Source of the DNA: JBGQAS01 sp964498605 | GTDB lineage: Bacteria > Chloroflexota > Anaerolineae > Anaerolineales > Anaerolineaceae | Length of the DNA stretch: 17,338 nucleotides | NCBI GenBank assembly: GCA_964498605.1 | Contig: CAZCHK010000048.1 | Coordinates: 1-17,338, forward strand | Reading direction: 5' to 3' | Shown here: positions 15,698-17,338 of the stretch, piece by piece | Numbering within the stretch: the stretch's first letter is position 1 | How the letters are laid out: the number at the start of each line of letters is the position of its first letter | Position numbers and translations under genes: made by a program | The notes under the pieces: model-generated | What the model saw: the letters and a program-made list of their open reading frames with translations, nothing else | Told to the model about the DNA's origin: nothing | Databases searched by the model: none

Positions 15698-16273
15698 TCA
15701 GATCCGCAGCAGCCCGCGGAAGCCTCTGGCACCGTAATAGGAGGACGCTCCGTTGTGATAGACAAAGACATGCCCGTAGCGCCGATCGCCGAACAGGGCT
15801 CCGCCCAGCGCGCGGATGTCCGGCGGGGTCCTGAGCCAGGAGGATGTTTTGGTGTCAAATGCGCCCAGCTCCTGCAGCTGGCGGTACTCCTGCTCCGTCA
15901 GCAGGTCGATGCCCATTTCCTCCGCCGCGCCGAGCGCGCTGGATGCCGGCTTGAATTCCTTGCGCTCCTCCAGCGCCTTCTGGTCGTAGCACACGTTGCG
16001 CCGCCCGGCCGGCGACTCGGCGCAGCAGTCGCAGAAGGTGTACTCGCCCGTGGTCGGGTTGAACATGATCGCATCCGGTTCGCCGCCGGTTCGCTCCATT
16101 TCGCTGAGGGACCAAGCCTTACCCGGGTCAGCCTCCAGCCTCGCCTGGATGGCGCTCCAGTCCAATCCCGGGTGCCGCTGCGGGTTCTGGACAAAGCGCT
16201 GGCGCAGCACCTGCAGCAAGGCCGTCAATTCAGCAGTGGACAGAAGATGGATGGATGAGTTTTTCGTGTTCAT
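15698..16273 (-). CDS. DUF4256 domain protein
   Basis: A 191-residue soluble protein matching, by memory, the DUF4256 family (about 185 residues, function unknown). Recognisable features are LSEMERTGGEPD (56-67), a Cys-rich stretch FCDCCAESPAGRRNVCYD (80-97) and the C-terminal block ALFGDRRYGHVFVYHNGASSYYGARGFRGLLR. The last of these is the most conserved part of the family as I recall it. The cysteines could bind a metal, but this is not established. ATG 16273 has only a weak GATGG upstream, and the predicted -10 lies 6 bp before the ATG, so the mRNA may be leaderless or nearly so. It is divergent from the zinc-ribbon gene and may be co-transcribed with the CPBP gene behind it. Confidence 0.85.
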   Translation of the reverse strand: MNTKNSSIHLLSTAELTALLQVLRQRFVQNPQRHPGLDWSAIQARLEADPGKAWSLSEMERTGGEPDAIMFNPTTGEYTFCDCCAESPAGRRNVCYDQKALEERKEFKPASSALGAAEEMGIDLLTEQEYRQLQELGAFDTKTSSWLRTPPDIRALGGALFGDRRYGHVFVYHNGASSYYGARGFRGLLRI

Positions 16274-16279
16274 GGCACC

Positions 16280-16308
16280 ATCTTATCGATTTTGAAATTG
16301 AAAATCAA
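16280..16308 (-). promoter_or_regulatory. Promoter of the DUF4256 gene with internal palindrome
   Basis: On the minus strand TTGATT (16303-16308), 17 bp, TAAGAT (16280-16285). The spacer region contains GATTTT-GAAATTG-AAAATC (16288-16306), a 19-bp inverted repeat with 6-bp arms that could be an operator. Transcription would begin near 16273, at the start codon itself. Confidence 0.5.
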
Positions 16309-16363
16309 GCCTTGGCCTTGTTTTCCTCACCCGGCCTGCCAATGAACCATTGCCAGCCGGAGG

Positions 16364-16386
16364 TGTTACAATATCGAAAAGAGGAG
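16364..16386 (+). promoter_or_regulatory. Extended -10 promoter and ribosome binding site of the zinc-ribbon gene
   Basis: TG-T-TACAAT (16364-16372) is an extended -10 box; no good -35 is seen, which is common for this class. GAGGAG at 16381-16386 stands 7 nt before ATG 16394. Predicted start is near 16379. Confidence 0.5.
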
Positions 16387-16393
16387 TACTGCG

Positions 16394-17041
16394 ATGGTAG
16401 AGCATCTTGAATTTGTGAACAATTACAATGACCTCTCCACAGACCAGGGTTTTCAGTACGAGTTCACCTGCAACCGCTGCGGATCGGGGTATCGCACCAA
16501 ATTCAAACCCTCGGCCACCGGCAAACTGGCCAACGTTTTGGATGGCGCCAGTTCGATCTTAGGCGGGATCTTTAACACCGCGGCGAACGTGGGGGAGAGA
16601 GTGCGCTCGGCTGGTTGGCAAAAAGCCAACGATGAGGCCTTTGCTGAGGCGGTCAAGGAGATCAAACCGTACTTCATCCAATGTCCGCGCTGCAACAACT
16701 GGGTCTGCCGTGAAAAATGCTGGAACAACAAGAAGGGATTGTGCAAGGAATGCGCCCCCGACCTGGGAGTTGAGATGGCAGCTGCCCAGGCATCCAAATC
16801 TGTTGAAGAGATCTGGGCGCACGCGGCAATGGCAGAGGAGGATAAGAAGCTGGGAACCGAATACTGGCGCGAGGGCATCCGCGCGACCTGCCCCAAGTGC
16901 GAAGCACCGCTTGCCACCAACGCCAAGTTCTGCCCGGAATGCGGAGCGGCTCTGAAGGTGCCTGAAAAATGCCCGAAGTGCGGCGCGAAATTGCTGCCGG
17001 GTGCCAAGTTCTGCGCCGAATGCGGGGAGAAGATCGGCTGA
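16394..17041 (+). CDS. Protein with four zinc-ribbon-type modules
   Basis: A 215-residue, probably cytoplasmic protein of unknown function. Cysteine pairs occur at 26/29 (CNRC), 97/100 (CPRC), 105/109, 117/120 (CKEC), 166/169 (CPKC), 180/183 (CPEC), 193/196 (CPKC) and 207/210 (CAEC). The last four pairs form a C-terminal double zinc ribbon of the kind common in bacterial and archaeal proteins. The middle group, CPRC-x4-C-x3-C-x7-CKEC, looks like a separate two-zinc module. Between the first and second groups is a Gly/Ala-rich stretch (50-75) that could be flexible or membrane-associated. Such proteins usually mediate protein or nucleic-acid contacts. GAGGAG precedes the ATG by 7 nt, and the gene ends with a strong terminator, so it is a single-gene transcript. 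Confidence 0.87.
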   Translation: MVEHLEFVNNYNDLSTDQGFQYEFTCNRCGSGYRTKFKPSATGKLANVLDGASSILGGIFNTAANVGERVRSAGWQKANDEAFAEAVKEIKPYFIQCPRCNNWVCREKCWNNKKGLCKECAPDLGVEMAAAQASKSVEEIWAHAAMAEEDKKLGTEYWREGIRATCPKCEAPLATNAKFCPECGAALKVPEKCPKCGAKLLPGAKFCAECGEKIG

Positions 17042-17089
17042 GAGTTCCGGGCAGGTTGCGACCACGGAACTGACAGGTGGAACCTGGTC

Positions 17090-17125
17090 ACCCTGGGTGG
17101 ACCATTGGTCCACCCAGGGTTTTTT
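17090..17125 (+). terminator. Rho-independent terminator of the zinc-ribbon gene
   Basis: A perfect 14-bp stem (ACCCTGGGTGGACC at 17090-17103 with its complement at 17107-17120) and a 3-nt loop ATT are followed by a run of six T (17120-17125). It lies 49 nt after the stop codon. Confidence 0.95.
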
Positions 17126-17129
17126 CAAG

Positions 17130-17285
17130 AATGGCCTCACGCATCCATTCGAGTGTCCAAATCGCCACCATTTCGCCGCGAAGTTCAGGGTGCCTGATGT
17201 GTCAATCGTCAGCGCAAAAATACCTGATGATCCTGCTTTGTCCTATGATTGCCGGTGGTGTGGCTGCCGATTGCGGAACGCGTGA
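17130..17285 (+). pseudogene. Start-less open stretch resembling an RbpA-like zinc module
   Basis: Directly after the terminator one frame reads HPFECPNRHHFAAKFRV, then YDCRWCGCRLRNA and a TGA at 17283-17285. The pattern C-x3-H-x-F-x3-F...IP...C-x2-CG recalls the zinc-binding core of RbpA-type RNA polymerase-binding proteins. There is no start codon with a ribosome binding site; the frame runs back through the terminator into the zinc-ribbon gene. It may be the 3' remnant of a displaced gene or a chance frame. I consider it a low-confidence call. Confidence 0.25.
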
Positions 17286-17288
17286 TAC

Positions 17289-17316
17289 TTGACACGGTTT
17301 TAAATTAAGCTACAAT
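17289..17316 (+). promoter_or_regulatory. Strong sigma70 promoter reading out of the window
   Basis: TTGACA (17289-17294), 16 bp, TACAAT (17311-17316). Predicted start is near 17323. Its gene must begin beyond the right edge. Confidence 0.75.
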
Positions 17317-17322
17317 GATAAA

Positions 17323-17336
17323 CGATTGCGCAACCG
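17323..17336. promoter_or_regulatory. LacI-type operator candidate at the last promoter
   Basis: TTGCGCAA (17326-17333) is a perfect palindrome. One mismatch outwards, CG/CG pairs continue, giving a 14-bp near-palindrome from 17323 to 17336. It sits on the predicted transcription start. GC-centred palindromes of this type are common LacI-family operators; the binder itself is not in the window. Confidence 0.45.
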
Positions 17337-17338
17337 AT

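Noticed and set aside
15566..16258. 230-codon plus-strand open frame
   Set aside because: Antisense to the DUF4256 gene, with no ribosome binding site or recognisable domain.
16453..17091. 212-codon minus-strand open frame
   Set aside because: Exact shadow of the zinc-ribbon gene; its periodic motifs are the reverse reading of the cysteine motifs.

Overview
The window looks like part of a bacterial chromosome with fairly high GC in most genes. I infer a member of the Chloroflexota, probably Anaerolineae-like. The basis is the type of genes: a secreted LVIVD-propeller/beta-helix protein with IGTDVTGTKALPN-type coils, a COG4586/4587/3694-type exporter, and a multi-zinc-ribbon protein. No rRNA or universal marker is present, so the taxonomy is only moderately supported.

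Left part (1-5329). On the minus strand lie an M3-family oligoendopeptidase F, cut off by the left edge, and a three-gene ABC-2 type exporter upstream of it (ATPase, permease, permease; overlapping or nearly so). A divergent isoprenylcysteine carboxyl methyltransferase-like membrane protein follows on the plus strand, with its own sigma70-like promoter.

Middle part (5500-10610). A compact plus-strand catabolic-looking gene set: a ROK-family repressor, an amidohydrolase-2 family metal-dependent enzyme, a GPH-type sugar/glycoside:cation symporter, and a divergent uroporphyrinogen-decarboxylase-family protein. A textbook TTGACA-N17-TATTAT promoter precedes the ROK gene. A 23-bp palindrome lies across its -10 box and start site, which strongly suggests autoregulation of the whole operon by the ROK protein. 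The regulator lacks the usual ROK zinc motif, and the UroD-like enzyme lacks both the uroporphyrinogen-binding and the methyltransferase zinc motifs. The cluster is therefore a credible candidate for an uncharacterised uptake and degradation pathway for a sugar-like or modified small molecule.

Right part (10611-17338). A 1204-residue secreted protein combines about 14 LVIVD-type propeller blades with a parallel beta-helix and an Ig-like tail. Convergent to it are a CPBP-family intramembrane protease and a DUF4256 protein on the minus strand. Divergent from these is a plus-strand protein with four zinc-binding modules, which ends in a near-perfect intrinsic terminator. Past the terminator lies a start-less stretch resembling an RbpA-like zinc module. 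The window ends with a strong promoter and a palindromic operator that must serve a gene outside the window.

No tRNA, rRNA, CRISPR array, insertion sequence or phage gene was recognised.
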